Made by a program: the position numbers and the translations under genes
Virus record (IMG/VR): IMGVR_UViG_3300034072_000758
Span: 124,001 to 188,000 of that record
Length of the DNA: 64,000 bases
DNA from: a virus
Direction: 5' to 3' (one strand)
Notes under the pieces: model-generated
Database searches by the model: none
What the model saw: the letters and a program-made list of their open reading frames with translations, nothing else
What the model was told of the DNA's origin: nothing
Shown here: piece after piece, positions 25,150-33,210 of the stretch
Position numbering within the stretch: the stretch's first letter is position 1
Layout: the number at the start of each line of letters is the position of its first letter

Positions 25150-26084
25150 TCCAGCGAAAAGAAACTGGCTGGTAGTGGCTTAACCAGAACGAGGTTTGCC
25201 GGTAGACCATGTGAACTATTCAGTTCATCATCAACCGTCTTGCCTACACCATCTTCCGGGTCAACGCGAAGATACTCTTTTGGGATGTTGGTGAGCTTCA
25301 CTATCGTCCCATTATCTTTTTCGTCAGCATACCACTGAGCATTGTCTGGGGTATTGGTGACATAAAGATAGCGGCGCTGCCCCATTTGACCGCCCTGCGC
25401 CCACTTATTCGGCTCCCAACCATTCTTGAGTAAGCTATCAGCCGACTCTCTCGAAGTACCGTGATAGAGTGCCGGGATCACATCAGCATTTTCGTCTAGG
25501 TTGATTTTGAGGTCGTATTCGTCGGTCGGGACATCTTTCCATTTGATGATTTCGACCTTCTTGATTTTCTTTGGGTTGACGAGAACCACCATCGTATTAC
25601 GCCCCCCACCGTAATTATTCGACACGGTATAATCCACACCTTGCTCGACTAGCCATCGGCGGAAATCGGCTGTCTTCGATGGCTTAAGTAAATCATAATT
25701 CAAAATGAGATTGGTGAATTGTTCGGCAGTGATGCCTTCTCCGTTCTTTCTCTGTACCGAAATCTTATACGATTCCCAGAATGCTTCTTGTGTTCTCTTG
25801 TCTCTAGGAAGATTGCGCTTGCCCCATTCTAAGCAAACCTCGTTTGATAGCACAACCTGATCGGCGCGATTACCTTTCTCGAAAGTGACGCGGTACATCT
25901 TGTTGCCGCCCTTGGCAAATTTGGCTGCGATCTCGATGTCAGAGATCAGATACAAACCGACGCCATGAACGATTTGTCCACTCTTGTTTCCTAAGATTTC
26001 GTTGTAATCGGATTCGAGATTACGCCCACCATGATACATGGTGATCAAGTTAGAACTCTCAGTCAGAAACTCGTTTAATAGCAT
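25146..26084 (-). CDS. Tandem ADP-ribosyltransferase-like protein, putative injected effector
   Basis: A 312-residue protein with two copies of an ADP-ribosyltransferase-like pattern. The first has YHGG at residues 17-20, GVGLYLISDIEIAAKFA at 41-57 and a late strand TMVVLVNP at 164-171. The second has YHGT at 207-210 and YLYVTNTPDNAQWYAD at 239-254. In this fold the first motif contacts NAD and the middle one has the Y/S-T-x-(S/T) strand; I cannot place the catalytic Glu with confidence. The N-terminus MLLNEFLTE ends in LxE, like the packaging peptide of T4 internal proteins. T4 Alt is a packaged and injected ART, so this may be its analogue. A late element (CCTAAATA, four bases before ATG) precedes it. 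Confidence 0.65.
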   Translation of the reverse strand: MLLNEFLTESSNLITMYHGGRNLESDYNEILGNKSGQIVHGVGLYLISDIEIAAKFAKGGNKMYRVTFEKGNRADQVVLSNEVCLEWGKRNLPRDKRTQEAFWESYKISVQRKNGEGITAEQFTNLILNYDLLKPSKTADFRRWLVEQGVDYTVSNNYGGGRNTMVVLVNPKKIKKVEIIKWKDVPTDEYDLKINLDENADVIPALYHGTSRESADSLLKNGWEPNKWAQGGQMGQRRYLYVTNTPDNAQWYADEKDNGTIVKLTNIPKEYLRVDPEDGVGKTVDDELNSSHGLPANLVLVKPLPASFFSLD

Positions 26085-26087
26085 ACA

Positions 26088-26495
26088 TTATTTAGGTTTT
26101 TTGTTATTCACAGACAGATATGACAATTCTATTGTGACTTTAGTGCGTTCCCACCCACTATTATCGCCTCGTTTATCTATTTCAGATAATTCAATTTTTT
26201 CTATCAAGCATCCAAGAACATTCAATTCAGAAACAACAGTTCTATTCTTCTGTTCCTTATATTCAATCGTTATATGTAATGGTTGCTGATCATGTTTGAG
26301 CGGTGTTAAACGACTCATAAATGTATCGAGAACCAAGCTTTCAGCATCATCGAAAAACGCTAATACTATATTTTCCCATTGAAGTCGCCCACTAACATAT
26401 TTGGCTTTAGGCGGCTTACAATATTCAATCATAGCATTCACTTGTTCAGGAACGTCATGTACAATAACATTGAAGTTAGTAGTAGATTTGATCAT
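26088..26495 (-). CDS. Hypothetical protein, possibly tail-tube/baseplate-like fold
   Basis: A 135-residue protein starting MIKSTTNFNVIVHDVPEQV, with a beta-rich second half (HITIEYKEQKNRTVVSELNVL, then KVTIELSYLSV). Its place between the gp48/54-like gene and other late genes, and the final strand pattern, would suit a tail-tube-like domain; this is inference. The ATG at 26495 is preferred to a TTG six bases upstream. Confidence 0.45.
   Translation of the reverse strand: MIKSTTNFNVIVHDVPEQVNAMIEYCKPPKAKYVSGRLQWENIVLAFFDDAESLVLDTFMSRLTPLKHDQQPLHITIEYKEQKNRTVVSELNVLGCLIEKIELSEIDKRGDNSGWERTKVTIELSYLSVNNKKPK
26089..26096 (-). promoter_or_regulatory. T4-type late promoter element (CCTAAATA), four bases from ATG
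   Basis: CCTAAATA on the minus strand overlaps the last codons and stop of the 26088 gene and ends four bases before the ATG of the ART-like gene, one base closer than the other sites. Confidence 0.45.
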
Positions 26496-26533
26496 GAGCA
26501 AAGTTTAACACAATACTCAAGCTCGACCAATTT

Positions 26534-27310
26534 TTAAATCCAACCCTTGTTCTTACGCATCAATTCGCCAGTTCTAAACTTATCAAGTGAGAACTCGGTG
26601 CGTTGAAGTGTTGGTGTTTGCTGTATGACCACTTTTATATTCACAGTGAATTTCGCAGGAACATACATGGTGATACCAGCGGACTCACATAGAACCATGT
26701 TGATCTGATCATCGAACGACCATCCGTGCGATTGGACGATGACTGGAAGCTCGTTGAACATACCATTACCGTAGCCTTCGAGAAGAAGCACGGGTGGTGG
26801 AAGACCGGCCAGCTTATTAGCCTTGTCTTGCTCACCAAAATACATTTTGGATACGGTTCTCAAGAAGTGTAGCACAGCAATAGCATACGCGCCTTCTCTC
26901 TGGTTCTGAACCGTGAAGGTTGCGTTGATGTCAATCGAGGCATTCGGTGTTCCGGTATAATGCGAATATCCATAGTTGGTATGGACCAATGCGGCCTCAG
27001 AATAATTAACGCCCTGACTGAACGTGATGACCGGGGTATATGGGAATAGCAATCCATTGGTCCCATCGGTCATATCTGGATGCATGATCGAGAGCACATT
27101 ATCCTGCGCCACTTTCCCGTAAATCTGATCTGCTTGACCATCCTTGGCACGAAGACGCAAACGAATATCCGTATTCGTTGTAGCCACCGGGCTAGAGACA
27201 ACACCAAAACTTTCATCATCCGCAGCCGATGAAATATCAACGATGGTGTTGGACGAATTAACTGCCAACGCCGCGCCAGCAAAGGATGCGAGAGGATTAT
27301 AATAGACCAT
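26534..27310 (-). CDS. Baseplate tail-tube cap/initiator, gp48/gp54-like
   Basis: A 258-residue protein. ATFTVQNQREGAYAIAVLHF around residues 128-148, followed by KMYFGEQD, PPPVLLLEGYGNGMFNELPVIV and a late MYVPAKFTVNIKV, matches the conserved core of T4-type gp48/gp54 proteins that join the baseplate to the first tail-tube ring. TATAAATA ends five bases before the ATG. Whether it is the gp48 or gp54 orthologue cannot be settled here. Confidence 0.75.
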   Translation of the reverse strand: MVYYNPLASFAGAALAVNSSNTIVDISSAADDESFGVVSSPVATTNTDIRLRLRAKDGQADQIYGKVAQDNVLSIMHPDMTDGTNGLLFPYTPVITFSQGVNYSEAALVHTNYGYSHYTGTPNASIDINATFTVQNQREGAYAIAVLHFLRTVSKMYFGEQDKANKLAGLPPPVLLLEGYGNGMFNELPVIVQSHGWSFDDQINMVLCESAGITMYVPAKFTVNIKVVIQQTPTLQRTEFSLDKFRTGELMRKNKGWI

Positions 27311-27315
27311 ATTTT

Positions 27316-27323
27316 TATTTATA
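27316..27323 (-). promoter_or_regulatory. T4-type late promoter element TATAAATA, leaderless spacing
   Basis: A perfect TATAAATA ends five bases before the ATG of the gp48/54-like gene. Confidence 0.7.
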
Positions 27324-27361
27324 GTGTTGATAAAGGATGGGTTTTATAATACGTTGCTGGG

Positions 27362-27916
27362 ATGGAATTTCTTTATAGACCCGAATTTTGGCTGGTGACC
27401 TTGCTATTAGTTTTAGCAGTCATCACGCTATCTAATCTATGGTCCGATTTCGCATTTATGTATTATACCCGCAAAGGCCGCTATCGCAGCAAATACTATG
27501 AATTTCCCAATGTGTTCAAATACATATTCTTTAAGAAGAAATTCAATCCAAAAGTTTACAACCTACCAAGAAAGCTTGAGGAAACATTCTCACCTCTCGC
27601 GGCTTATCACGGTCGGTTCAGGAGTCTGGAAATTATTGGTGGAGTTCATATCGAACTATCCGGCGTCGGTGAGTACCATCCAAACATTCTAACGGTTGAA
27701 GGTGACCGATGGATTTTATCTAATGATCCAAACGTGATGATGCCGATTCCGTTTTTTGATCGCTGGCGCGCGATCTACGGGAAATATCAATATATTTACG
27801 TAGGCAATAGCTTTTTCTTCAAGGGTGATGTAAAGTGTTTCGAAGAGGATTTGACCATTATCCTCATGTGTATTGATGACCACATAAAAGAAAAATTTAG
27901 GCCCATTTCATTATGA
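27362..27916 (+). CDS. Membrane-anchored FW/LxL-family protein
   Basis: A 184-residue protein with an N-terminal membrane helix (residues about 8-28, FWLVTLLLVLAVITLSNLW) and a soluble domain ending YIYVGNSFFFKGDVKCFEEDL. This places it in the subgroup with the (Y/F)xG(D/N)xxxFExD motif. Unlike most members it has about 15 residues after the tail (CIDDHIKEKFRPISL). It starts the plus-strand array and overlaps the next gene by four bases. Confidence 0.65.
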   Translation: MEFLYRPEFWLVTLLLVLAVITLSNLWSDFAFMYYTRKGRYRSKYYEFPNVFKYIFFKKKFNPKVYNLPRKLEETFSPLAAYHGRFRSLEIIGGVHIELSGVGEYHPNILTVEGDRWILSNDPNVMMPIPFFDRWRAIYGKYQYIYVGNSFFFKGDVKCFEEDLTIILMCIDDHIKEKFRPISL

Positions 27917-28668
27917 TACTCGGAAGCCGCGCCCGCACTGATGAATTTTTCAAAACCTCTGGGATTAAAGCCCATGAGTTGCTGACACGCATGGCTGATC
28001 GGAGAGACGGTCTTGAAGCCGAAACGCTTGAGCACAATCGATACGGAACAGTCCGGGTAATCAATCTGGATGGCGTCTATATCCTGATTGAACTTGGTAA
28101 CGATAAGTCTTTGGCGCGGGGTAGAAACAAGCATGAGGTAGAAGTCCTACCCCTGATCATTCACGATTATGGTCCAGACAAAAATACCCTCAAGCGCCAT
28201 GTTCAACCAGAATTAGTCTATGAGCCTATTCGCTCGAAGGGCTATCGAGCCAACGTATATGGTTCTTACACTGTTGCGACCAATCGCTTATTCTATTTCA
28301 GAGGGCAATACGAAAATGATCATGACGGTTATCGTTTGGTAGAGTTTCACAAACCCCCGATTCTACATTACAAAAATGATGATGTCATGGATGCCATACA
28401 ACGCATCGCCATCCATCTAAGGTATGAGGATAGAGGGAACGTTCGGCAGACAAGGTATCAACACGAGCGTTGGAATTTTGCTATGAATTTTGGCGCACGA
28501 TACGTATTTACCGAATACGACAATATGCCATTATATAATGCGCTGACATTCAAACAACCGGATTACGAAATCATCTTTGACAATGATTTTAATCAATTCT
28601 CGGCATTCTTGTGGGGAAATAAAGAGGATTTCGATGAAACCCTCACGCTGTCGATCCTCACCAACTGA
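27913..28668 (+). CDS. Long FW/LxL-family protein, 251 residues
   Basis: About twice the usual family length, ending NKEDFDETLTLSILTN. It has two beta-rich halves (TVRVINLDGVYILIELGN near residue 45; NRLFYFRGQYENDHDGYRLV near residue 135), possibly a fusion of two units. It overlaps the upstream gene by four bases and the convergent 28658 gene by 11. Confidence 0.55.
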   Translation: MILGSRARTDEFFKTSGIKAHELLTRMADRRDGLEAETLEHNRYGTVRVINLDGVYILIELGNDKSLARGRNKHEVEVLPLIIHDYGPDKNTLKRHVQPELVYEPIRSKGYRANVYGSYTVATNRLFYFRGQYENDHDGYRLVEFHKPPILHYKNDDVMDAIQRIAIHLRYEDRGNVRQTRYQHERWNFAMNFGARYVFTEYDNMPLYNALTFKQPDYEIIFDNDFNQFSAFLWGNKEDFDETLTLSILTN

Positions 28669-28915
28669 GGTGAATGTCACACGTTAGGACATAATCAGGT
28701 TGCCAGCCGTCGATGGTGAAGCCGCGATCTTCCAGTATGGCGACCACTTCGCTCGCATTGTGTGGATCATCGATGTAGACCCTGACCCAGCCGGAAGAGA
28801 GGTCGAAACGTCGAGCGTTATGAGCCTCGGCTTCCAGCCGCTTGTCGAGATAGCTTTCGATTGACAAGGGTTCGTCGTCGCTGATGAAATCCCTCATGTT
28901 TTGAGCGGTGATCAT
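28658..28915 (-). CDS. Hypothetical protein, 85 residues
   Basis: A small acidic protein with a helical N-terminus (NMRDFISDDEPLSIESYLDKRL) and an alpha/beta second half (WVRVYIDDPHNASEVVAIL, RGFTIDGW). Its start overlaps the stop of 28912 by four bases. No family recognised. Confidence 0.55.
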   Translation of the reverse strand: MITAQNMRDFISDDEPLSIESYLDKRLEAEAHNARRFDLSSGWVRVYIDDPHNASEVVAILEDRGFTIDGWQPDYVLTCDIHLSW

Positions 28916-29244
28916 TTAGGAGCCTTATGTTTGAGGATTACATCGTCGCTGACCTTGTAAGCCAGCACGGCGAGTTGATCGTAGTAATCCAGCGTCATGT
29001 CAACGATCTTGTCGATTTGAGCGCGGGTACATACGATCCTAACCGGGATCATGCGTTCCTCGAACAGTTCACCTTCCCTCGAAATCCACTGGCCTTTGGC
29101 CGGGGATAGGATCGTGAGACCACCACTTACGGCCCGAACCTTCTTGTCCCAGACTTTGTGGAAGCGAGTGCGAATCGGCTTACCGTCCAACCGGCGAATG
29201 GTCGGAACGAGAATTTCCCACATATACAATTTCGGCTGGGTCAT
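28912..29244 (-). CDS. Conserved phage hypothetical protein, 110 residues
   Basis: A protein starting MTQPKLYMWEILVPTIRRLDG, with GGLTILSPAKGQW in the middle and RMIPVRIVCTRAQIDKIVD and YYDQLAVLAYKVSD in the second half. I recall proteins with this pattern in phages and bacteria, without a function. AGGAG lies upstream, and a near-consensus TTGACA-N16-TACAAT promoter precedes it. Confidence 0.65.
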   Translation of the reverse strand: MTQPKLYMWEILVPTIRRLDGKPIRTRFHKVWDKKVRAVSGGLTILSPAKGQWISREGELFEERMIPVRIVCTRAQIDKIVDMTLDYYDQLAVLAYKVSDDVILKHKAPK

Positions 29245-29272
29245 AAGAGGCTCCTATATTTTATACAGGAGT

Positions 29273-29300
29273 ATTGTATCATACGTTGAGTATATGTCAA
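29273..29300 (-). promoter_or_regulatory. Sigma70-like promoter TTGACA-N16-TACAAT
   Basis: Minus-strand TTGACA (29300-29295) and TACAAT (29278-29273) with a 16-base spacer, 29 bases upstream of the ATG at 29244. This is the best match to the consensus in the window. Confidence 0.7.
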
Positions 29301-29650
29301 GATAAGCTTAGAGCTATTCTCATCAGTATCTCATCTACTTCATTTCGAGAGAATTTGGGATTGAAGAAATATTTCTCGCGCTTACTACCAGTCATGATGT
29401 TTAATAAATTCTCTCTGGTATCGTGCCACATTATTTGTTGTAGCGCATATTGATTATCTGTATTCAACATACCTATGATAAAAAATTCACCAACATTGGT
29501 TCGAACAACGGTTTCTCGACCCAGACTAATACGCTTACTATAACGTTCACGAGCCTCGTTCGCCAGAAGCTCAATTAAGCCGTCTATGTCTTTACGATTA
29601 ATATATCTGGACATGAAAGAATTGATGTTGGTTACAGTGATATATTTCAC
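29297..29650 (-). CDS. FW/LxL-family small protein
   Basis: A 117-residue member with a helical N-terminus (INSFMSRYINRKDIDGLIELL), a beta-rich centre (TVVRTNVGEFFIIGML) and the tail EVDEILMRIALSLS. It is the last of three family genes downstream of ValRS, joined by four-base overlaps. Confidence 0.7.
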   Translation of the reverse strand: MKYITVTNINSFMSRYINRKDIDGLIELLANEARERYSKRISLGRETVVRTNVGEFFIIGMLNTDNQYALQQIMWHDTRENLLNIMTGSKREKYFFNPKFSRNEVDEILMRIALSLS

Positions 29651-29901
29651 GATAAAACCAACATAGCTTTCATAAGCACTTCATCCAGACGCTCCGACGA
29701 AGCGTTCGACATATATTTCACATTTTTGTCGCAACCGAATGGCTCAATAATAACTTCCTCATAACGAAGACGATGAAGAACAGCCGAAAAAGAGTCCCAA
29801 GTAAAATCCCCAGCTTCAAAAGTTGGCCAACGTTTCCTAGTCAATTTATCTAATTGTTCCCAGACCTCGCGCGGCACTTCGCTGTGATAGGTTGGTCTCA
29901 T
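29647..29901 (-). CDS. Short FW/LxL-family protein
   Basis: Only 84 residues, one of the shortest members: EVWEQLDKLTRKRW at the N-terminus and RLDEVLMKAMLVLS as the tail. The central beta region is shortened to VLHRLRYEEVIIEPF. ATGA overlaps link it to both neighbours. Confidence 0.65.
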   Translation of the reverse strand: MRPTYHSEVPREVWEQLDKLTRKRWPTFEAGDFTWDSFSAVLHRLRYEEVIIEPFGCDKNVKYMSNASSERLDEVLMKAMLVLS

Positions 29902-30251
29902 GACATCGCCAATTTCAAAGTTATCAAAACATCATCGAAATGCTTTGGACGACAGTTGATGTAATAGAATGACCGAAGCTGGATTTTAATATCGCCATAG
30001 TCCAAACTGGACAGGACCGGAACGTAATCCATCTTTGGAAACCTTTCCCTATTGAGCCAAGTGCCAGTCAGCAACGCTTTACCAACAGGTAAAGGGTTCA
30101 GACGACTACCCACATCATTTGTCAGAATGCTTTGACGCTCGTACAATGGCTGTATGACTGGTAAGAAGCGTTCGCTCCATACGCGGTTCGGAATTTTGTA
30201 AAACCCCTCGCCGCGCATAAGCTGGTCAATGCTAATTGAGATCGTCCCCAT
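29898..30251 (-). CDS. FW/LxL-family small protein
   Basis: A 117-residue member with NRVWSERFLPVIQPL near residue 22, a beta centre (GDIKIQLRSFYYI) and the tail HFDDVLITLKLAMS. Its start lies inside the last 20 bases of ValRS, so the two may be translationally coupled. Confidence 0.65.
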   Translation of the reverse strand: MGTISISIDQLMRGEGFYKIPNRVWSERFLPVIQPLYERQSILTNDVGSRLNPLPVGKALLTGTWLNRERFPKMDYVPVLSSLDYGDIKIQLRSFYYINCRPKHFDDVLITLKLAMS

Positions 30252-31752
30252 CGGGCCAAGTATCCGTGATCAATGGTGTGTCGGAATAAGCCATCCGAAT
30301 ACGCTCAGTAATGAACGGAATAAACGGATGACTCATACGAAGTGTCTGGTCCAAAGCCCACATCAAAGTGTTAATAGCTTCGGGATCACCATTGTAAAGT
30401 CTTTGCTTGGATATTTCAAGATAGAACCCGCAAAGATCATCGAACAAAAACTTTCTGAAACACATAGCCGCATCACTATAACGCAGATTAGCCAAATGCT
30501 CAGAAATCTCATTAGAAGCCCGTAGAGCCGTTTTATAGATCATCCGGTCACACTCTTGGGCCAAGGTCAACTTACCCGTCTCTGGCCTTCCTGCGCGGTC
30601 CCACTGACCCAATGTGAACTTAGATGCGTTCCACAACTTCGTACACAAAGATTTGGCCCCTTTGAACTTCTCGTCCCACAGCTTCATATCCATCGCTGGG
30701 GTTGTGTTCTCGGCCAACGCAAATCGCATCGTGTCGCAACCATACGTCTCGATAAGTTCAAGCGGATCGATACCATTACCCTCGCTCTTGGACATCTTCT
30801 TTCCATCTTTGTCGAGGATCAATCCGTGAAGGTAGATCGTCTTGAACGGAAGCTGATCGGTCAGGAACAAGCCCATCATCAGCATACGAGCACACCAGAA
30901 GAAGAGAATGTCCGAAGCCGTCTCGATCATATTGGCTGGATAGAACTTCTTATAGTCCTCGGTCTGTTCCGGCCACCCCAAGGTTGCGAATGGCCATAAA
31001 GCTGAACTGAACCACGTATCCAGACAGCCCTCAGCTTGGGTCCAGCCGCCATCAAGAAATTCCAGATACTTCCATTTTTCGGAAGTATCGAGAATTTTTA
31101 TCTCACCGTTTTTGGTGAAGATCGGAAGACGATGGCCCCACTTGATCTGGCGAGAAATACACCAAGGCTCAATACGATACAGGAAATCACGGATCGTGCC
31201 TTCCTGCCCTTTTGGATGAATATTGATGTTGCCTTGATCAAGCTCACCTAGCAATCGGTTGGCCAACAACGTCATGTCGAGATACCATTGACCCTCGGCC
31301 TCGTAAAGCATTCCCTGTTCGTGGCAACGTTTTAGGGCTTCGGTAGTAGCCTTGGAGTAACGGTCGTCCAGAGTAAACGTTTCCCGGCTCCAATCAGCCG
31401 AAGCACCGCAACGGCGTAATTGTCCGGTGATGGTAGATTTGAGGTTCTGTTTATAGTTCTGGGAATATGGGTAGAACTGTGTGTCGTCGGTCGGGTCAAG
31501 CCCTTCGGCGAGCATGGCTTCTTCAAGCTTACGCTGCGTGGCAAGGCCAGCATGATCCGTACCGGGAAGCCAAAGAGTATCGAACCCTTTCATCCGGTGG
31601 TAGCGTGTAGAAATGTCTTGAAGGGTGGCGAACATCGCATGGCCCATATGAAGGATGCCGGTGATGTTCGGGGGAGGCATTGGGATGAAATATGGAGTCC
31701 CGGTGCCAGATGGTTTGAAGTGGTTATTTTGTTCCCAACGGGAATAGATCAA
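30232..31752 (-). CDS. valS: Valyl-tRNA synthetase without the CP1 editing domain
   Basis: A class I synthetase with HMGHA at residues 35-39, GTDHAGLATQ at 64-73, WCISRQIKWGHR at 197-208, LDTWFSSALWPF at 244-255 and KMSKS at 319-323, all typical of ValRS. It has about 506 residues against roughly 900 in bacteria. The CP1 editing domain, which normally precedes the WY-containing segment near residue 156, is missing, as is the C-terminal tRNA-binding coiled coil. Such an enzyme could charge tRNA-Val with Val but not clear Thr. The start is uncertain: TTG at 31752 is used here, but the ATG at 31811 with GGAGG reaches this frame only if one base is missing (CCC at 31804-31806). Three FW/LxL genes follow. 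Confidence 0.88.
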   Translation of the reverse strand: MIYSRWEQNNHFKPSGTGTPYFIPMPPPNITGILHMGHAMFATLQDISTRYHRMKGFDTLWLPGTDHAGLATQRKLEEAMLAEGLDPTDDTQFYPYSQNYKQNLKSTITGQLRRCGASADWSRETFTLDDRYSKATTEALKRCHEQGMLYEAEGQWYLDMTLLANRLLGELDQGNINIHPKGQEGTIRDFLYRIEPWCISRQIKWGHRLPIFTKNGEIKILDTSEKWKYLEFLDGGWTQAEGCLDTWFSSALWPFATLGWPEQTEDYKKFYPANMIETASDILFFWCARMLMMGLFLTDQLPFKTIYLHGLILDKDGKKMSKSEGNGIDPLELIETYGCDTMRFALAENTTPAMDMKLWDEKFKGAKSLCTKLWNASKFTLGQWDRAGRPETGKLTLAQECDRMIYKTALRASNEISEHLANLRYSDAAMCFRKFLFDDLCGFYLEISKQRLYNGDPEAINTLMWALDQTLRMSHPFIPFITERIRMAYSDTPLITDTWPDGDDLN

Positions 31753-31893
31753 AGCTTCGTCATTCGCATGATCGAAAAACTTTGATGTCAGATTACGTCC
31801 AACAGGGTCATTTGATTATCCTCCAAAGGATTAAGGGTTGAAATATTTTAATACATTATTTAGAATGCTAAGGTCAAGCCAAATGGTATTTTC

Positions 31894-32256
31894 GTGCTCC
31901 CATTTAACTCTTTCGTCACAATACTAAAAACCGCTCCATACAAAGAGTATGTCAAGGGTGGCGCGGGTTACGACATGGTTAATGGTAACTTTACTGTAGA
32001 ATTGCGAACTTACGATTATAGAAATAATCAATTCCTACAGTCGTACAAGATGAGTATTTACTGGAAAGGGCTGGAAATATATCAAGGCATATTGACGCTG
32101 GACACTGGTAATATTAGAATCGATGGTGATACTGTTGTCGGAGGAAGATTTCTCCACATAGGACCAAGTGGTTATGATATTAAACCCCACCGCATAGGGT
32201 TCTTGGGCGAAGACTCGCACGAAGAAATGATGATCGAAATTTTGAGGATGATGTGA
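31894..32256 (+). CDS. FW/LxL-family small protein, start uncertain
   Basis: A 120-residue member with beta strands NFTVELRTYDYRNNQ and YKMSIYWKGLEIY and the tail HEEMMIEILRMM. The GTG at 31894 has no nearby ribosome site. The ATG at 31883 has AAGG nine bases upstream but lies in another frame and would need a one-base change, so the true start is doubtful. It overlaps the next start by one base. Confidence 0.55.
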   Translation: MLPFNSFVTILKTAPYKEYVKGGAGYDMVNGNFTVELRTYDYRNNQFLQSYKMSIYWKGLEIYQGILTLDTGNIRIDGDTVVGGRFLHIGPSGYDIKPHRIGFLGEDSHEEMMIEILRMM

Positions 32257-32897
32257 TGGGTGATGATCATATTGACGCAAGAAACAGCGTATGGTGGGCT
32301 TGGATCATGGTGTTGGTCGGAATTGTCGGATTAGCTGGTATCGGTTTTCGGGTATATAAAATAATTACCGGGATAGCTCCACTCAAATCATTTTGGTATG
32401 AGTTTTGGACCGTAACACCAATGCTTATTAGTACAATGCTTGGTTTATTTTTTGCTGTATTGCTCTATCATTATTATACCTATTACCAATACGAATTGCC
32501 ATATTCGGATAAGTATCCTCGCAATATATATCCATTTCCAAAAAGGAACGAGTTTAAGAAACTTATCCTGCGCAAAAACGATACGTTGGATGTTCAGTGG
32601 TTCTTGAAGAAAGCCATTGACGCCGCCCCATATTTCCACACACCGGACCCACGCCTTCCCCACAGGCTTTTTCACGATGTCGGAAAAATTGGATCAATTG
32701 ATCTCGATTTTTATGGAAGCATTCTGTACACAAAATATGTCCAAGGTAACGGCTGGCAGATCGTCTTTTGTAATGATCCCGAAATACAAGATTTTTTCAA
32801 AGGACAAGGTTATTATTTTGTCAATTCAAAGATGATAGTGTATGGTGATCTCGAACAGTTAGAGAACGACCTTATTACTATGAGGTTGTCTATGTAA
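32256..32897 (+). CDS. Membrane-anchored FW/LxL-family protein
   Basis: A 213-residue protein with two N-terminal membrane helices (about residues 13-33 and 53-75) and a soluble domain ending KMIVYGDLEQLENDLITMRLSM, the GDxxxxExD variant of the tail. The ATG at 32256 overlaps the previous stop (TGATG). Confidence 0.65.
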   Translation: MGDDHIDARNSVWWAWIMVLVGIVGLAGIGFRVYKIITGIAPLKSFWYEFWTVTPMLISTMLGLFFAVLLYHYYTYYQYELPYSDKYPRNIYPFPKRNEFKKLILRKNDTLDVQWFLKKAIDAAPYFHTPDPRLPHRLFHDVGKIGSIDLDFYGSILYTKYVQGNGWQIVFCNDPEIQDFFKGQGYYFVNSKMIVYGDLEQLENDLITMRLSM

Positions 32898-32913
32898 CAA
32901 CATTGAGCGTACC

Positions 32914-33210
32914 GTGGACGTATCTTTTCTTGTAAATCATTTTATAGAACTCACTCCATTTCGGGATGACGAGAACTATATTTCAACTACCCTGATCGGC
33001 AACACACCATGCGCCTATTATCGGTCTTTTACTAACACCAGTACCTTAGTCACAGTCTTCACACAGGACTGGATTATTGCGCCAGCACCCATAGAAGATA
33101 CACTTGATGATTCTACAAAATGGGTGTATCTTGGTGGGGAATATTATTTTAAGGGAAACGCGGAACAGTTTGAAAACGACATGATTGTCTTTAGGCTGGT
33201 GTTACAATAA
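32914..33210 (+). CDS. FW/LxL-family small protein, minimal domain
   Basis: A 98-residue member of the subgroup with the motif YYFKGNAEQFENDM and tail IVFRLVLQ, but with no membrane helix. It gives a minimal version of the domain carried by its membrane-anchored neighbours. It starts with GTG, and its last base is the first of the next gene. Confidence 0.6.
   Translation: MDVSFLVNHFIELTPFRDDENYISTTLIGNTPCAYYRSFTNTSTLVTVFTQDWIIAPAPIEDTLDDSTKWVYLGGEYYFKGNAEQFENDMIVFRLVLQ

Noticed and set aside
31868-31875. Late-type element (CTAAATA on the minus strand near 31857-31864) for ValRS
   Set aside because: It is about 45 bases from the ATG at 31811, and a normal GGAGG leader is present, so it is not comparable with the five-base sites; it could still be an ordinary late promoter.
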